Of a stretch of 64,000 bases of DNA, positions 20,557-29,028 are shown in pieces (position 1 is the first letter of the stretch; each line of letters starts with the position of its first letter). The stretch covers positions 20,502 to 84,501 of the forward strand of contig JAFPYX010000043.1 in the NCBI GenBank assembly GCA_017417585.1, in the 5' to 3' direction. The position numbers and the translations under genes were made by a program. The DNA comes from Victivallales bacterium. Lineage in GTDB: Bacteria > Verrucomicrobiota > Lentisphaeria > Oligosphaerales > Oligosphaeraceae. The notes beneath the pieces were generated by a model, which saw only the letters and a list, made by a program, of their open reading frames with translations, ran no database searches and was not told the DNA's origin.

Positions 20557-20672
20557 GGCCTTCGGGAGCAAAGCCCGCCGCCACCAAGGGTGGTGCCATG
20601 GCTGGCCTTCGGGGGCAAAGCCCGCCGCCAAGGGTGGCACCATGATTGGCCTCCGGCGAGCAAGCCCGCCGG
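20557..20672. repeat. G+C-rich 44-47-base tandem repeat
   Basis: Units start with GGCCTTCGGG or GGCCTCCGGC: 20557-20603 (47 bases), 20604-20647 (44) and a partial third at 20648-20672. Each contains GGGCAAAGCCCGCC-like dyads and AGGGTGG-NN-CCAT. A related degenerate unit lies at 20503-20525. The block fills the gap between convergent LacI and MFS genes and may end transcription from both sides. Confidence 0.7.
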
Positions 20673-20687
20673 TTTATGTTTGGCTTA

Positions 20688-21941
20688 CTAGCGTTTTCGC
20701 AGCGTAAGCACATTCACAATATTCAACGCATAGCCGCCAGCCAGCATGATGATAACGCCAATGAGACCCCAGCGCGCAAATACACGAAGGGAGACCTGGT
20801 TTCCCACTAGTCCCGCGAAGCCCCAGGCGGAAAGCACTGCGCCGTGGATTTTGGAGATGTCGTTCATGCCGAAATGGTCGGCGAGTACGGCGGGGATGGT
20901 GGAAAATCCCGCGCCGTAGCAGGCGTTGATGACCAGAAGCGTCAAGCCGATTGCCAACGGGAGGAAAGCCGGCAAAAGCATCACGCCGAGCGAGATGGCC
21001 AGCAGGATGAGCAGGATGTTGATGCGCTGCTTCAGGCGGTCGCTCCACCAGGCGAAAACGAGCCGTCCGGCACCGTTCATCAATCCGCAGCCCGTGAGAA
21101 TCAGGGTGATGGCGGCTTCTTGAAGCCCGACGGTGGTCATCAGTTGCTTTGAGAGCGGAATCAGGGAGAGTCCGCAGCTGATGTTCAGGAACATGAAGAG
21201 CCAGGCACGCAGGAACCATCCGTTCGAGAGGAGTTTCCCATAGGTAAAGCCGCTTGTCGTGGTGGCGGGATCTTTGGCGCGGAGCCGGTCGGCGCGGAGT
21301 GCCTTGAGTGGTTTGTGGAGCAGGAGGGCGCTGGCCAACATCGGAATGGCGTAGATGCCCGCCAAGGCGCAGAAGATGCCTGCCGTGCTGCAGCAGTTTC
21401 TCAACGCCTTTTCCAGCAAGGTGCACAGGGATGAACCCAGTCCGAAGCTGATGATGGGAATCGCCGCCGCAATTGCCTTGTGGTCCAGGAACCACAGCAT
21501 CAGCGTCTTCACTGGCGTGATGTAAATAATGCCAGTGCCCAAACCAACCATGAAACCATAGCCCAAATAAATCGTCCACAAGGACTTGATTTGCACGCCA
21601 AGGGCGGTTACCAACAGTCCGGACAAAAATAGGCAAAGACCGACAAATCCAGACAGCCTAATGTTCTTTTCGACAATTTTCCCAAAGAATGCCGCTCCCA
21701 TTCCAAGGAAGAAGATTCCAAGGGAGAAGGCGAATTGCACGCGCGGCTGGGAGACTCCGATTCGTTTGGCGATGGGGTCCGAGAATATCGTGAAGGCGTA
21801 GATCTGACCGACTGCCAATGCCAGCAATATTGCGGGCACGAGGGCATTCCAAAAACGCTTGCGGTTCAAGATGGAATCGCGTCGCGCTGGTCTCAGGAAG
21901 GAATCGTGGCGAGCCTGCCACTTGGAAACAGCATTATTCAT
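20688..21941 (-). CDS. OFA-type major facilitator transporter
   Basis: A 417-aa membrane protein with about twelve hydrophobic segments resembling the oxalate/formate antiporter (OFA) branch of MFS: after a cytoplasmic N-terminus comes FWNALVPAILLALAVGQIYAF, then GLGTGIIYITPV, and ADHFGMNDISKIHG in the second half. The family exchanges small carboxylates, but many members have unknown substrates. ATG 21941 was chosen because the preceding residues, open to 22046, do not look like MFS sequence; no strong ribosome site is visible. It is convergent with the LacI gene. Confidence 0.8.
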   Translation of the reverse strand: MNNAVSKWQARHDSFLRPARRDSILNRKRFWNALVPAILLALAVGQIYAFTIFSDPIAKRIGVSQPRVQFAFSLGIFFLGMGAAFFGKIVEKNIRLSGFVGLCLFLSGLLVTALGVQIKSLWTIYLGYGFMVGLGTGIIYITPVKTLMLWFLDHKAIAAAIPIISFGLGSSLCTLLEKALRNCCSTAGIFCALAGIYAIPMLASALLLHKPLKALRADRLRAKDPATTTSGFTYGKLLSNGWFLRAWLFMFLNISCGLSLIPLSKQLMTTVGLQEAAITLILTGCGLMNGAGRLVFAWWSDRLKQRINILLILLAISLGVMLLPAFLPLAIGLTLLVINACYGAGFSTIPAVLADHFGMNDISKIHGAVLSAWGFAGLVGNQVSLRVFARWGLIGVIIMLAGGYALNIVNVLTLRKR

Positions 21942-22146
21942 GGTCGTTGTCGTGAGGGGACACAGTTTGAACAATGCCCAGACGAACGACTTCCCTGGCT
22001 GTGGTGCCAGTTCCGCAGTCCACGTGGTGAACTCCACACAAGGCAAAATTCAATGCCTTGCTTCGTCAGTTCTGCGGATGTCATTAATATATTTCCAATT
22101 GAGAAGCGTGCGGTATTTACGATGGAGTTTATTCCACCAAATCCCG

Positions 22147-22176
22147 AAAAAAGCCCCCGGATCTGGTGCCGGGGGC
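22147..22176 (-). terminator. Terminator of the Gfo/Idh gene
   Basis: On the minus strand, eight-base arms (GCCCCCGG/CCGGGGGC) with an eight-base loop are followed by six T residues, 30 bases after the stop at 22206. Confidence 0.8.
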
Positions 22177-22205
22177 AAATGGTGGAACGATTGGAACAGC
22201 TGCAA

Positions 22206-23372
22206 TCAGAAGGAATTGCCGAAGCCTTCGGAATTGCTAGCGTTGACTTTCTTTGTATAGCGGGAGGTCGCGATGAGCTTTTCAAGCTTTTCGGCATAGA
22301 CCTTTGAGTCGATGGGCAGCTCGACGGGCTGGCGCAGGAAACCGGAGAGCATCATCGCGTTTGCCAGTTCGAGTCCACGGATGCCTTCCTCAACGGGGGC
22401 GATGAGCTTGGCACCATTTCGGATGACGTTGATGACGTTCTGCACGATGCGCATGTGTTGGCAAAGCCCGGCATTGTCCGGAGCGTATGGCAAATCGCAT
22501 GTCCAGGTGTAGGGATTGCCGAAGCCGACCGGGGCGTTCTTGATGAATTCGGCAGTGGACTCGCGGTGGCGATAGAAGGTCAACTTGCCATTCTCGAAGA
22601 CTAGCCGGCCGTGTTCGCCGACGGCCTCGAAACGATTAGTGCCAGAGGCCTCGCCTGTGGTGGTGATGAAGTTCCCGGTGGCGCCATTGGGATATTCCAG
22701 GTAGGCGTTGACCTCGTCCTCGACCTCGATGTCATGGTATTTTCCCAGGAAGATGTGCGCATCGACGAGCTTGGGCATGCCGAAGAACCACTGCATGAGG
22801 TCCAGCTGGTGGGGGCACTGGTTGGTGAGTACGCCGCCGCCTTCGCCGCGCCAGGAGGCACGCCAGTCGCCGGAGTTGTAGTATTGCTGGGTGCGGAACC
22901 AGTCGGTGATGATCCAGGTCACGCGGCGGATTTCACCCAGTTCGCCGGAGTCGAGCAGTTCCTTGATTTTGACGTGTGCGTCGCGGGTACGCTGGTTGAA
23001 CATTGCGCTCTTGACAAGGTTGGGGTATTTCTTGCATTCGGCAAGCAGGCGTTCGGCCTCGGCCTTGTGGACGCAGATGGGCTTTTCCAGAATGAAATGC
23101 ATGCCAGCTTTCATTGCGGCGATGGCCAGGTCGGGATGGTCATAGTGCGGCACGCAGATCTGCACCAGCTCGCATCCGGATTTCGCGAAGAACTCCTCGG
23201 GAGTGGCGAAGCACTGGACTTTCGCCTTGAGATCAGCGCCCATGCGGTCGAAGGCCTCAGGATTGATGTCGCAGGCGGCGGTGAACTGGGCGCCAGGGAC
23301 GTCCTTGAGCCACTTGGCATGCTGTGAGCCCATGTTGCCAATGCCGATGATGCCGATTTTGACTGGATCCAT
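22206..23372 (-). CDS. Gfo/Idh/MocA-family NAD(P)-dependent oxidoreductase
   Basis: A 388-aa dehydrogenase. An N-terminal Rossmann fold opens with KIGIIGIGNMGSQHAKWL; the family motif EKPIC (about residues 95-99) supplies the conserved Lys, and the C-terminal alpha/beta domain carries GGGVLTNQCPHQLDL with the catalytic-region His. These enzymes oxidise sugars, inositols or amino sugars; the exact substrate is not readable. The gene lies downstream of the NahK-like kinase on the same strand, but a 154-base heptamer array occupies the leader. Terminator at 22147-22176. Confidence 0.9.
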   Translation of the reverse strand: MDPVKIGIIGIGNMGSQHAKWLKDVPGAQFTAACDINPEAFDRMGADLKAKVQCFATPEEFFAKSGCELVQICVPHYDHPDLAIAAMKAGMHFILEKPICVHKAEAERLLAECKKYPNLVKSAMFNQRTRDAHVKIKELLDSGELGEIRRVTWIITDWFRTQQYYNSGDWRASWRGEGGGVLTNQCPHQLDLMQWFFGMPKLVDAHIFLGKYHDIEVEDEVNAYLEYPNGATGNFITTTGEASGTNRFEAVGEHGRLVFENGKLTFYRHRESTAEFIKNAPVGFGNPYTWTCDLPYAPDNAGLCQHMRIVQNVINVIRNGAKLIAPVEEGIRGLELANAMMLSGFLRQPVELPIDSKVYAEKLEKLIATSRYTKKVNASNSEGFGNSF

Positions 23373-23383
23373 AAAAGTGAGAA

Positions 23384-23537
23384 GGTTAGAGGTTAGAGGT
23401 TAGAGGGGAGAGGGTAGAAAGTAGAGGATAGAGGATAGAGGGTAGAGGATAGAGGGTAGAGGTTAGAGGGTAGAGGTTAGAGGGTAGAGGTTAGAGGGTA
23501 GAGGGTAGAGGGTAGAGGGTAGAGGGTAGAGGGTAGA
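23384..23537. repeat. Heptamer tandem array, 22 copies of GGKTAGA-type units
   Basis: Twenty-two contiguous seven-base units (GGGTAGA, GGTTAGA, GGATAGA and two variants), plus a degenerate unit at 23538-23544. The last six units are identical GGGTAGA, giving a regular G3-N4 run on the plus strand, which is the template strand for the Gfo/Idh gene. The array begins 12 bases upstream of that gene's ATG. A short related stretch occurs at 46664-46687. Confidence 0.9.
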
Positions 23538-23604
23538 GGGTGAAAGGTTTTTCCGTGCAGACCATCCGGGTTCAGGCCACAAGTTCCAGCCGGGCCACGA
23601 AAGG

Positions 23605-24711
23605 TCAGAGTGCCTCGGCGATGCGTTTGATTTGGGAACGACGTGCCTCAATGGACTGGCAGAGCTTGACCTGGACGCGGGCACGTTCGAGATTTTGGCC
23701 AGAGTGGTGGATTTTGAAATAGATGTCCCCGGCGAGATAGTCGGTGAAGAACCGTATGGCCAGCTCCAGAGTGATGAGGCGGATGGCGTCATAGAGGTAT
23801 TCCTTGTCCGCGTCGGTGAGGAAATTCCGTGAATGCTCCTTGTAGCCCATCAGCACGGCCTCGCACAGGTCGCTGTTGAAAAAAACGCTTGTGAGGTCGG
23901 TGGTGTCTTCGCCGGCAGGGTTGCAGCAGGAACGCAGGCAGTCACCCAGGTCGTATTGGATGAGGCCGGGCTTGACCGTGTCCAGATCGATGATGCAGGT
24001 GCCTTTGCCGGTCGCGTCATCAATCATGATGTTGGCGGTCTTGGGGTCGCCGTGAATGGGGCGAAGAATCAATTCGCCGCGCGCCTTGGCATCTTCGAGG
24101 ACGGAAATCGAGTCGCGGTGGCGGTCGATGAATTTGAGCACATTGCCGGCCACGGCGGAGCTGTCGAGGCGTGCCTTGGCATCGGAAGTCTGAAGGACTT
24201 GGTCGAGCTGTTCCAGATACTGCGGGGTAATGTGGAAGCCGGGGAGGGTGTCGTAGAGTCGGCTGACATCCAGCTCCGAGAAGATTCGGTGGAAATGCCC
24301 CAGGACTGCGCCGATTTCGTATGCGTGTTCCGGACTCTGGATGGAATTATACGAGCTGGCGGAGGCGATGGCGGTGATGGCGCGCCAATAGTAGCCGTCG
24401 CCGTCCACGGTGTAATACTTGCCGTCCTTGGCGGGGATGATTCGCGGCAGCTGCCAGATGCGGTCGGAGAAGCTGGCCTCTTCCTCCAGGCGTTGATGCG
24501 CAAAGGAGGTCACGTAAAGCATGTTCTCCATCACGTGTTCGGGTTCGCTGAAGACATTCGGGCTGATGCGCTGGAGGAAGAAACGCTCCTCGCTGTACAC
24601 CGTCCGGAAAATCGCCTGGTAGGTCTCGTTGACGTTGCCACCGCCAATCGCATCGACAGTGACGAGGCGCCCTGCGACTTGGAAACGCTGGGCCATGAAG
24701 GCTGCTTGCAT
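23605..24711 (-). CDS. NahK-like sugar kinase/phosphotransferase
   Basis: A 368-aa protein of the APH/choline-kinase fold, resembling N-acetylhexosamine 1-kinase. Seen: an N-terminal ATP region with GGGNVNETY, the catalytic loop HGDPKTANIM, and the metal-binding IIDLDTV. NahK-type enzymes phosphorylate GlcNAc/GalNAc at C1. That fits a GH20 hexosaminidase elsewhere in the window, but the substrate is inference. The Gfo/Idh gene follows on the same strand after the heptamer array; folC lies 80 bases upstream. The start could also be Met6. Confidence 0.82.
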   Translation of the reverse strand: MQAAFMAQRFQVAGRLVTVDAIGGGNVNETYQAIFRTVYSEERFFLQRISPNVFSEPEHVMENMLYVTSFAHQRLEEEASFSDRIWQLPRIIPAKDGKYYTVDGDGYYWRAITAIASASSYNSIQSPEHAYEIGAVLGHFHRIFSELDVSRLYDTLPGFHITPQYLEQLDQVLQTSDAKARLDSSAVAGNVLKFIDRHRDSISVLEDAKARGELILRPIHGDPKTANIMIDDATGKGTCIIDLDTVKPGLIQYDLGDCLRSCCNPAGEDTTDLTSVFFNSDLCEAVLMGYKEHSRNFLTDADKEYLYDAIRLITLELAIRFFTDYLAGDIYFKIHHSGQNLERARVQVKLCQSIEARRSQIKRIAEAL

Positions 24712-24791
24712 GATCGACTCCCCAAAGAGTAGAAAGAAAAATCCTACTTAATATAATACGCCAACGCACTTACGCACACGCAAGCAGCCGA

Positions 24792-26021
24792 TTACACGAA
24801 GAGCTTGGCCCCGATAAGGGCGGTGAAGAAAGAACCGGTGAAAAGAAGCGGCTGGTCTGCCGGGAGTTCGTCAAGTGAAGTAATATGATCTTTTATATCA
24901 AGTATTTCAAGATTGTTTTCATGGGCGACTTCCATGAGCTGTGGGAGGGCGGAGCCACGTGGGGTGTCCGGATTGGTGAGGATAAACTCGGCATCCATCG
25001 TGCGAAGTCCTTCGACAATGCCGCGAACGTCTTTGCCGAGAACACATCCCAGCACGCAGACGAAATGGCGCCCCGGATAGCATGCGGCGATGGCGCGGGA
25101 GAGCTGGCGGGCGCTGTCGCCGTTGTGCGCGGCATCCAGGATGACTGGCGGTTCGTTTCGGATAATTTCAAAGCGCGCCCGGAGCGTGGGAGGACGGAAG
25201 CGCATCGGATCGGGTGTCAGGCCCAGCACCTCGATGGCACGGTAGGCAGTCTGGAAGTTCTCGGATAAAAATTGTATATAACTATTTTTTAACCAATTTG
25301 TTACATTTATATTTGATTCAGGACGGAAAACAGGCGTTCCCAGTTTGGCTGCGTACTGCATGACGGTTTGCTCGGCGGCGGGGAAGGGCTGCTTGGCGAG
25401 AATAAGCGGCACGCCTGACCGAAGGATGCCCGCTTTTTGCAAGGCGATTTCCTCGATGGTATTCCCAAGCAATGCAGTATGATCATAACTCAACGGAGTT
25501 ATGATGGTTGCGAGTTTGTTTTGGACATAGTTCGTGGCGTCGAGCAATCCGCCGATGCCAGTCTCCAGCACGGCATATTCCATCCCGCCCTGGGCAAAGA
25601 GCTGCAACGCCAGGACAGTAAAGATTTCGAAGAGTGACGGCTTGAGTCCTGCGGCCTTGAGTCGCTGGCATAGCGGGAGGGCCGCCGCTTCCAGTGCATC
25701 GTAGGAAAGAAGCTGGTTGTTAATCTGGAAACGCTCGCGAACGGTGAGGAGATGCGGACTGGTGAAGACACCGCAGGACTTGCCTGCCGCATTGAGCAAA
25801 GCGGTAAGATAGAAGGCGGTGGAGCCTTTTCCCTTGGTGCCGGCGATGTGGATGATTTTCAGCTTCCGCTCGGGGTTGCCCGCCAGTTCCGCCAGGGGGT
25901 ACATCCGGTCCAAGGAATAGTTCTGGGAGTCATGCTGCTTGCCGACATCTCTCTCAAGGTCAAAATACTCTTGAAATAAGGAAAAGAACGCGTTTTCGCG
26001 CTCGGGGTCGAAATCTTTCAT
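24792..26021 (-). CDS. folC: Folylpolyglutamate synthase/dihydrofolate synthase
   Basis: A 409-aa Mur-ligase-family enzyme that adds glutamate to folates. Seen: the P-loop IAGTKGKGST, the FTSPHL segment, ETGIGGLLDATN, and the second-domain ILDAAHNGDSAR. ATG 26021 gives the usual length and starts before the conserved domain; the frame is open to 26186 but overlaps the phasin-like gene. No strong ribosome site is visible. It starts 116 bases after the phasin-like gene on the same strand. Confidence 0.92.
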   Translation of the reverse strand: MKDFDPERENAFFSLFQEYFDLERDVGKQHDSQNYSLDRMYPLAELAGNPERKLKIIHIAGTKGKGSTAFYLTALLNAAGKSCGVFTSPHLLTVRERFQINNQLLSYDALEAAALPLCQRLKAAGLKPSLFEIFTVLALQLFAQGGMEYAVLETGIGGLLDATNYVQNKLATIITPLSYDHTALLGNTIEEIALQKAGILRSGVPLILAKQPFPAAEQTVMQYAAKLGTPVFRPESNINVTNWLKNSYIQFLSENFQTAYRAIEVLGLTPDPMRFRPPTLRARFEIIRNEPPVILDAAHNGDSARQLSRAIAACYPGRHFVCVLGCVLGKDVRGIVEGLRTMDAEFILTNPDTPRGSALPQLMEVAHENNLEILDIKDHITSLDELPADQPLLFTGSFFTALIGAKLFV

Positions 26022-26073
26022 CGCAGTTAGGCTGAATGCGCGGGCACGGAACCCCACCCACGCAAGGGACACA

Positions 26074-26097
26074 TCGGGGGCGTCAAAGCGCCCCCGA
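26074..26097 (-). terminator. Hairpin after the phasin-like gene
   Basis: Nine-base perfect arms TCGGGGGCG/CGCCCCCGA with a six-base loop, 40 bases after the stop. It lacks a T tract on the minus strand, so it may be a processing or attenuation hairpin rather than a full terminator; folC follows. Confidence 0.4.
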
Positions 26098-26136
26098 TTT
26101 CCCGGTGGTATTCGCTCAGAGAGCGAACTGGCAAAA

Positions 26137-26439
26137 TCACTTCTTGAGCTTGGCGATTTCGGCCTCAATTTTTTCGAGCTTGGCAAGAATGAGGTCCAGT
26201 TTTGGAGTGGCGGGGTCCAGTTTTTCCAATTTGCCAGCCTGTTTCTTCAAACAGTCATTGATCTTCTCCCGTGCGGAAATGCCTTCATTTACCAGGCGTT
26301 CCTTCAGATCCTTCTTGTCCTCGCCTTCTTTGACGCCAACCTTGTCCAGAGTCTCCTTTACCAGCCCCTCGATACGGTTTGCGGCAACACTGGCAACGCC
26401 CAGACCCAGATTGAAACCCTCTTCCAGAAGCTTCAACAT
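26137..26439 (-). CDS. Phasin-like coiled-coil protein
   Basis: A 100-aa protein: a Gly/Ala-rich amphipathic N-terminus (LLEEGFNLGLGVASVAANRIEGL), a charged middle (KEGEDKKDLKERL) and a C-terminal coiled coil (LDLILAKLEKIEAEIAKLKK). This matches small phasin-like proteins associated with granules or membranes. AAAGGAG lies upstream of the ATG. It is divergent from the DinJ-like antitoxin gene. No polymer-synthesis gene is in the window, so the granule link is by family only. Confidence 0.75.
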   Translation of the reverse strand: MLKLLEEGFNLGLGVASVAANRIEGLVKETLDKVGVKEGEDKKDLKERLVNEGISAREKINDCLKKQAGKLEKLDPATPKLDLILAKLEKIEAEIAKLKK

Positions 26440-26551
26440 TATAGCAATCTCCTTTGGTTATGGGGTGAAACGATGAAAACCGCTGTTACTATATAGGGGC
26501 AACACAAACTTGTCAATGATTTTTTCCAAAAACAATAAAAATTATCACATT

Positions 26552-26581
26552 TTGCACGAAAATTGTCGTGCAATGTATATT
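26552..26581 (+). promoter_or_regulatory. Operator and promoter of the antitoxin-like gene
   Basis: A perfect eight-base inverted repeat, TTGCACGA (26552-26559) and TCGTGCAA (26566-26573), with a six-base spacer. It overlaps a possible -35 (TTGCAC) and ends just before a TATATT -10 (26576-26581, 18-base spacing). This is the layout expected for autoregulation by a ribbon-helix-helix antitoxin. Confidence 0.65.
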
Positions 26582-26611
26582 AACCATCGTGTCCATTTCA
26601 AGGAGTCGCCT

Positions 26612-26848
26612 ATGAATGAAAAACCGAAATCGACCAATATCAGCATCCGGATGGATCTGGATTTAAAGCGTGACGCGGAGACTCTTTTCGCGAATCTGGG
26701 GATGAACCTCTCGACCGCATTCAATGTCTTTTTGCGTCAGTCGCTTCGTGTGCAGGGGCTGCCATTTCCGGTGAAGATGAATTTCTCCTCATCACTGGAT
26801 ACGAATTCACCTTCCGAGGGGGATAAGTCTGCCGAACGGGAGGAGTGA
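26612..26848 (+). CDS. RelB/DinJ-family antitoxin-like protein
   Basis: A 78-aa protein with a ribbon-helix-helix N-terminus of the RelB/DinJ type: STNISIRMDLDLKRDAETLFANLGMNLSTAFNVFLRQSL. The C-terminal tail is acidic and would normally cover the toxin. ATG 26612 has AAGGAG six bases upstream. No YafQ/RelE-type toxin follows. Instead a metallophosphoesterase gene starts one base after the stop. A dyad at 26552-26573 is a likely operator. It may be a solitary antitoxin-derived repressor or pair with the phosphoesterase (inference). Confidence 0.85.
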   Translation: MNEKPKSTNISIRMDLDLKRDAETLFANLGMNLSTAFNVFLRQSLRVQGLPFPVKMNFSSSLDTNSPSEGDKSAEREE

Positions 26849-26849
26849 A

Positions 26850-27485
26850 ATGAAAATTCTTTATTGTTCTGACCTGCATGGGAACTATGCCGCACTTGAG
26901 TGCCTTCCGGAAGCGGATATGGTGTTGGTGGGAGGAGATTTCACCACTTTTGGGTCTCCAGAGGAATTCCGCGAAGCCGTGGGGTTGTTCGCCAGACGGT
27001 TCCCCAAATTCCATGCTGTGGCCGGCAACCTTGACCCTGGCAAGACGGCGGATCAAATCCTGCAGGAATGCGGCCATTTGCTGTCCCTGTCACCAATGCG
27101 TGTGGAAGGAGTGACCTTGATGGGAGTTGGAGGCTCGCATCAATGCCCGCGTCCCACTCCATACGAGTGGAATGATCAGGAGACGGAGACACGGCTAGCC
27201 GCGGTGCAAGTCTCTCAGGTGGATATTCTGGTCACGCATGCACCGCCGTTTGGGTTTGGGGCGGATGTGATTTCCAACGGGGTGCACGTGGGCAGCCATG
27301 CCATCCAACGGCTGGCCGCCCGGCTGACGCCCGTGTTGCATCTATGTGGCCATATCCATGAGGCAGCAGGAGTCTTCGATGAAAATGGCACTGTGCTGGT
27401 GAATCCCGGCGCTTTCGGAGAAGAAGGCCATTATGCGCTGATCGACTGGAAGCCAGCGGAGGCACCATCCGTGCAGTTGCATTGA
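26850..27485 (+). CDS. Calcineurin-like metallophosphoesterase
   Basis: A 211-aa enzyme with all core metal motifs in order: CSDLHGN (Asp, His), GGDF, AGNLD, VTHAPPF and CGHIHE. This is the two-metal calcineurin-like fold used by phosphodiesterases and phosphatases of the YfcE/MJ0936 type; the substrate is unknown. It starts one base after the antitoxin-like gene (GAGGAG overlaps the end of that gene), so both are translated from one message. No signal peptide; cytoplasmic. Confidence 0.9.
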   Translation: MKILYCSDLHGNYAALECLPEADMVLVGGDFTTFGSPEEFREAVGLFARRFPKFHAVAGNLDPGKTADQILQECGHLLSLSPMRVEGVTLMGVGGSHQCPRPTPYEWNDQETETRLAAVQVSQVDILVTHAPPFGFGADVISNGVHVGSHAIQRLAARLTPVLHLCGHIHEAAGVFDENGTVLVNPGAFGEEGHYALIDWKPAEAPSVQLH

Positions 27486-27535
27486 CTCCGTCCGTGCTTT
27501 TGGGAAAAAGTTAAAGCGGCCACGGAATTGACTTG

Positions 27536-28885
27536 CTATTTGTCTGTAGATGGCATGGTGACAAAGGGACATTCGGCACAGGAATGGTCTAGTGCCAGGC
27601 AGAAATTCTGAAAAATATCCAGCATTCCCTGTTGCTGCGATGCGTTTCGAAGCAGTTCCCGCGCCCGTGAGGGTGGTGAGAGGAAGCGTCTTACTGCATC
27701 CTTGAGCAGGTGATTTTCCTGCCCGCAGGGAATCAGTTCCCAAGTGTCTTGGGCGAGTTGTCGGGTGGTGTCGTCATGATCCATTTCCGCTTTTGCGGCG
27801 AGATAAGGCAAAAAAGTGTTGAGGGCGAGATCCACCATCCGTTCCCTTCCCAGCAGTGCGGCCGGCCGAGCAAGTCGGGTCTCGAAATTGAGCATCTTCT
27901 CCCATTGTGGATCTTGCTTCAGCGGTATGGTCAGAAGCCGCAGGAGTTGACGCGGGGTTCCTTTGGATTGCTCGACGCATTCGCGTAGCCAGCAGCCTGG
28001 ACGCGACTGGCAAGCATGGAGCCAGAACACCCCTCCTGCCAGCCGCCGTTCGATGCTGTTGAGAGGGCGTGTCCCGTTTCGATTCCATTTGAGGCCAATT
28101 GAAGTCTGACCACTGGCCCACCAGTGTCTCCAGGCCATGGATACAAATGTTCGGAATTCCGGCAGTATCTCGACCTGTGTGGGATCCGGCAGGAGACCTG
28201 CCGTTCCCAAAAAAAGCGCCATCATCTTGGATTCGTTGCGGCAGGCATCTTGACATGCGCTCAGCGGCAGCGCCTGTGCGAGTTGCCGGAACGGCTGGCG
28301 ATTGAAAGCATAGCCCAGGCCTTCGAAGGTCTGCTCGTAGAGCGCCTGGTCTTCGCCCACCTGGGCACCCAGGCGCAGAAGGCGCTGCCCTCGGCGGAGC
28401 ATCCGGGAAAGTCCTGCGCTGGAGAGGATTGTCCGGAGACTCTCGTCATCTGAGAGTGCCCAGCGCAATGCACAGGCGCCGGGTGGCACTTCCCTGCCAT
28501 AGGGATAGCAGGCAGCCTCGACCTGCTGGAAGAGCCGTCCCCAACTGGACTGGAGCTGCCCCTGCAATTCCAGAGTCGGCAAAACAGGGCCGCCGTGATC
28601 GTCGATCCAGACCACATGGAGAACGACCTTGTCGTATCGTGGGTCTTGGCCATGTCCATGCGAATGCCATTCCGAGGCAAATCGGTGTACTTCGATATCG
28701 CCACGCAGGAGAGTGTTGTCTATGACCACGGCTGCGTCATGGAAATCCGGTCCAGCCATTCGGTTCCACAGACCGACCGAGAGGATACGGATTTCTCGGT
28801 TGTCTGTGCATTTTGCCTGGGGGACGAGCAGGCGTTCATTCCAGATGATTTGCAGGAAGCGTTCGGAAAAGGGGCATTGTCTCAT
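27536..28885 (-). CDS. DUF2851-family protein
   Basis: A 449-aa protein of the DUF2851 family, known mainly from Bacteroidetes and related phyla. The N-terminal half carries the conserved GPDFHDAAVVIDNTLLRGDIEVH and the HSHGHGQDPRYDKVVLHVV histidine-rich segment; the C-terminus ends in two clustered Cys (SCAECPF). The histidine pattern suggests a metal-dependent or nuclease-like core, but no activity is established to my knowledge. ATG 28885 follows GGAG by seven bases; the frame is open to 29020. It is divergent from the HtrA gene. Confidence 0.82.
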   Translation of the reverse strand: MRQCPFSERFLQIIWNERLLVPQAKCTDNREIRILSVGLWNRMAGPDFHDAAVVIDNTLLRGDIEVHRFASEWHSHGHGQDPRYDKVVLHVVWIDDHGGPVLPTLELQGQLQSSWGRLFQQVEAACYPYGREVPPGACALRWALSDDESLRTILSSAGLSRMLRRGQRLLRLGAQVGEDQALYEQTFEGLGYAFNRQPFRQLAQALPLSACQDACRNESKMMALFLGTAGLLPDPTQVEILPEFRTFVSMAWRHWWASGQTSIGLKWNRNGTRPLNSIERRLAGGVFWLHACQSRPGCWLRECVEQSKGTPRQLLRLLTIPLKQDPQWEKMLNFETRLARPAALLGRERMVDLALNTFLPYLAAKAEMDHDDTTRQLAQDTWELIPCGQENHLLKDAVRRFLSPPSRARELLRNASQQQGMLDIFQNFCLALDHSCAECPFVTMPSTDK

Positions 28886-29028
28886 GGAAAAACTCCATTT
28901 TTGGGGAACTTTCGGAAAGAAAGGAGGTCTTATTCCCGAAAGACAGTGAAACACTCGGGCAAATTTTGATGTCCGGGCATTCCGGAAATCCATCAATAAA
29001 TTCTTAACGGATAATATCATCGCTCCAA

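Noticed and set aside
23384..23544. Considered as a CRISPR array or a replicon telomere
   Set aside because: Units are only seven bases with no spacers, and the array is internal to a gene-dense chromosome region next to a start codon.
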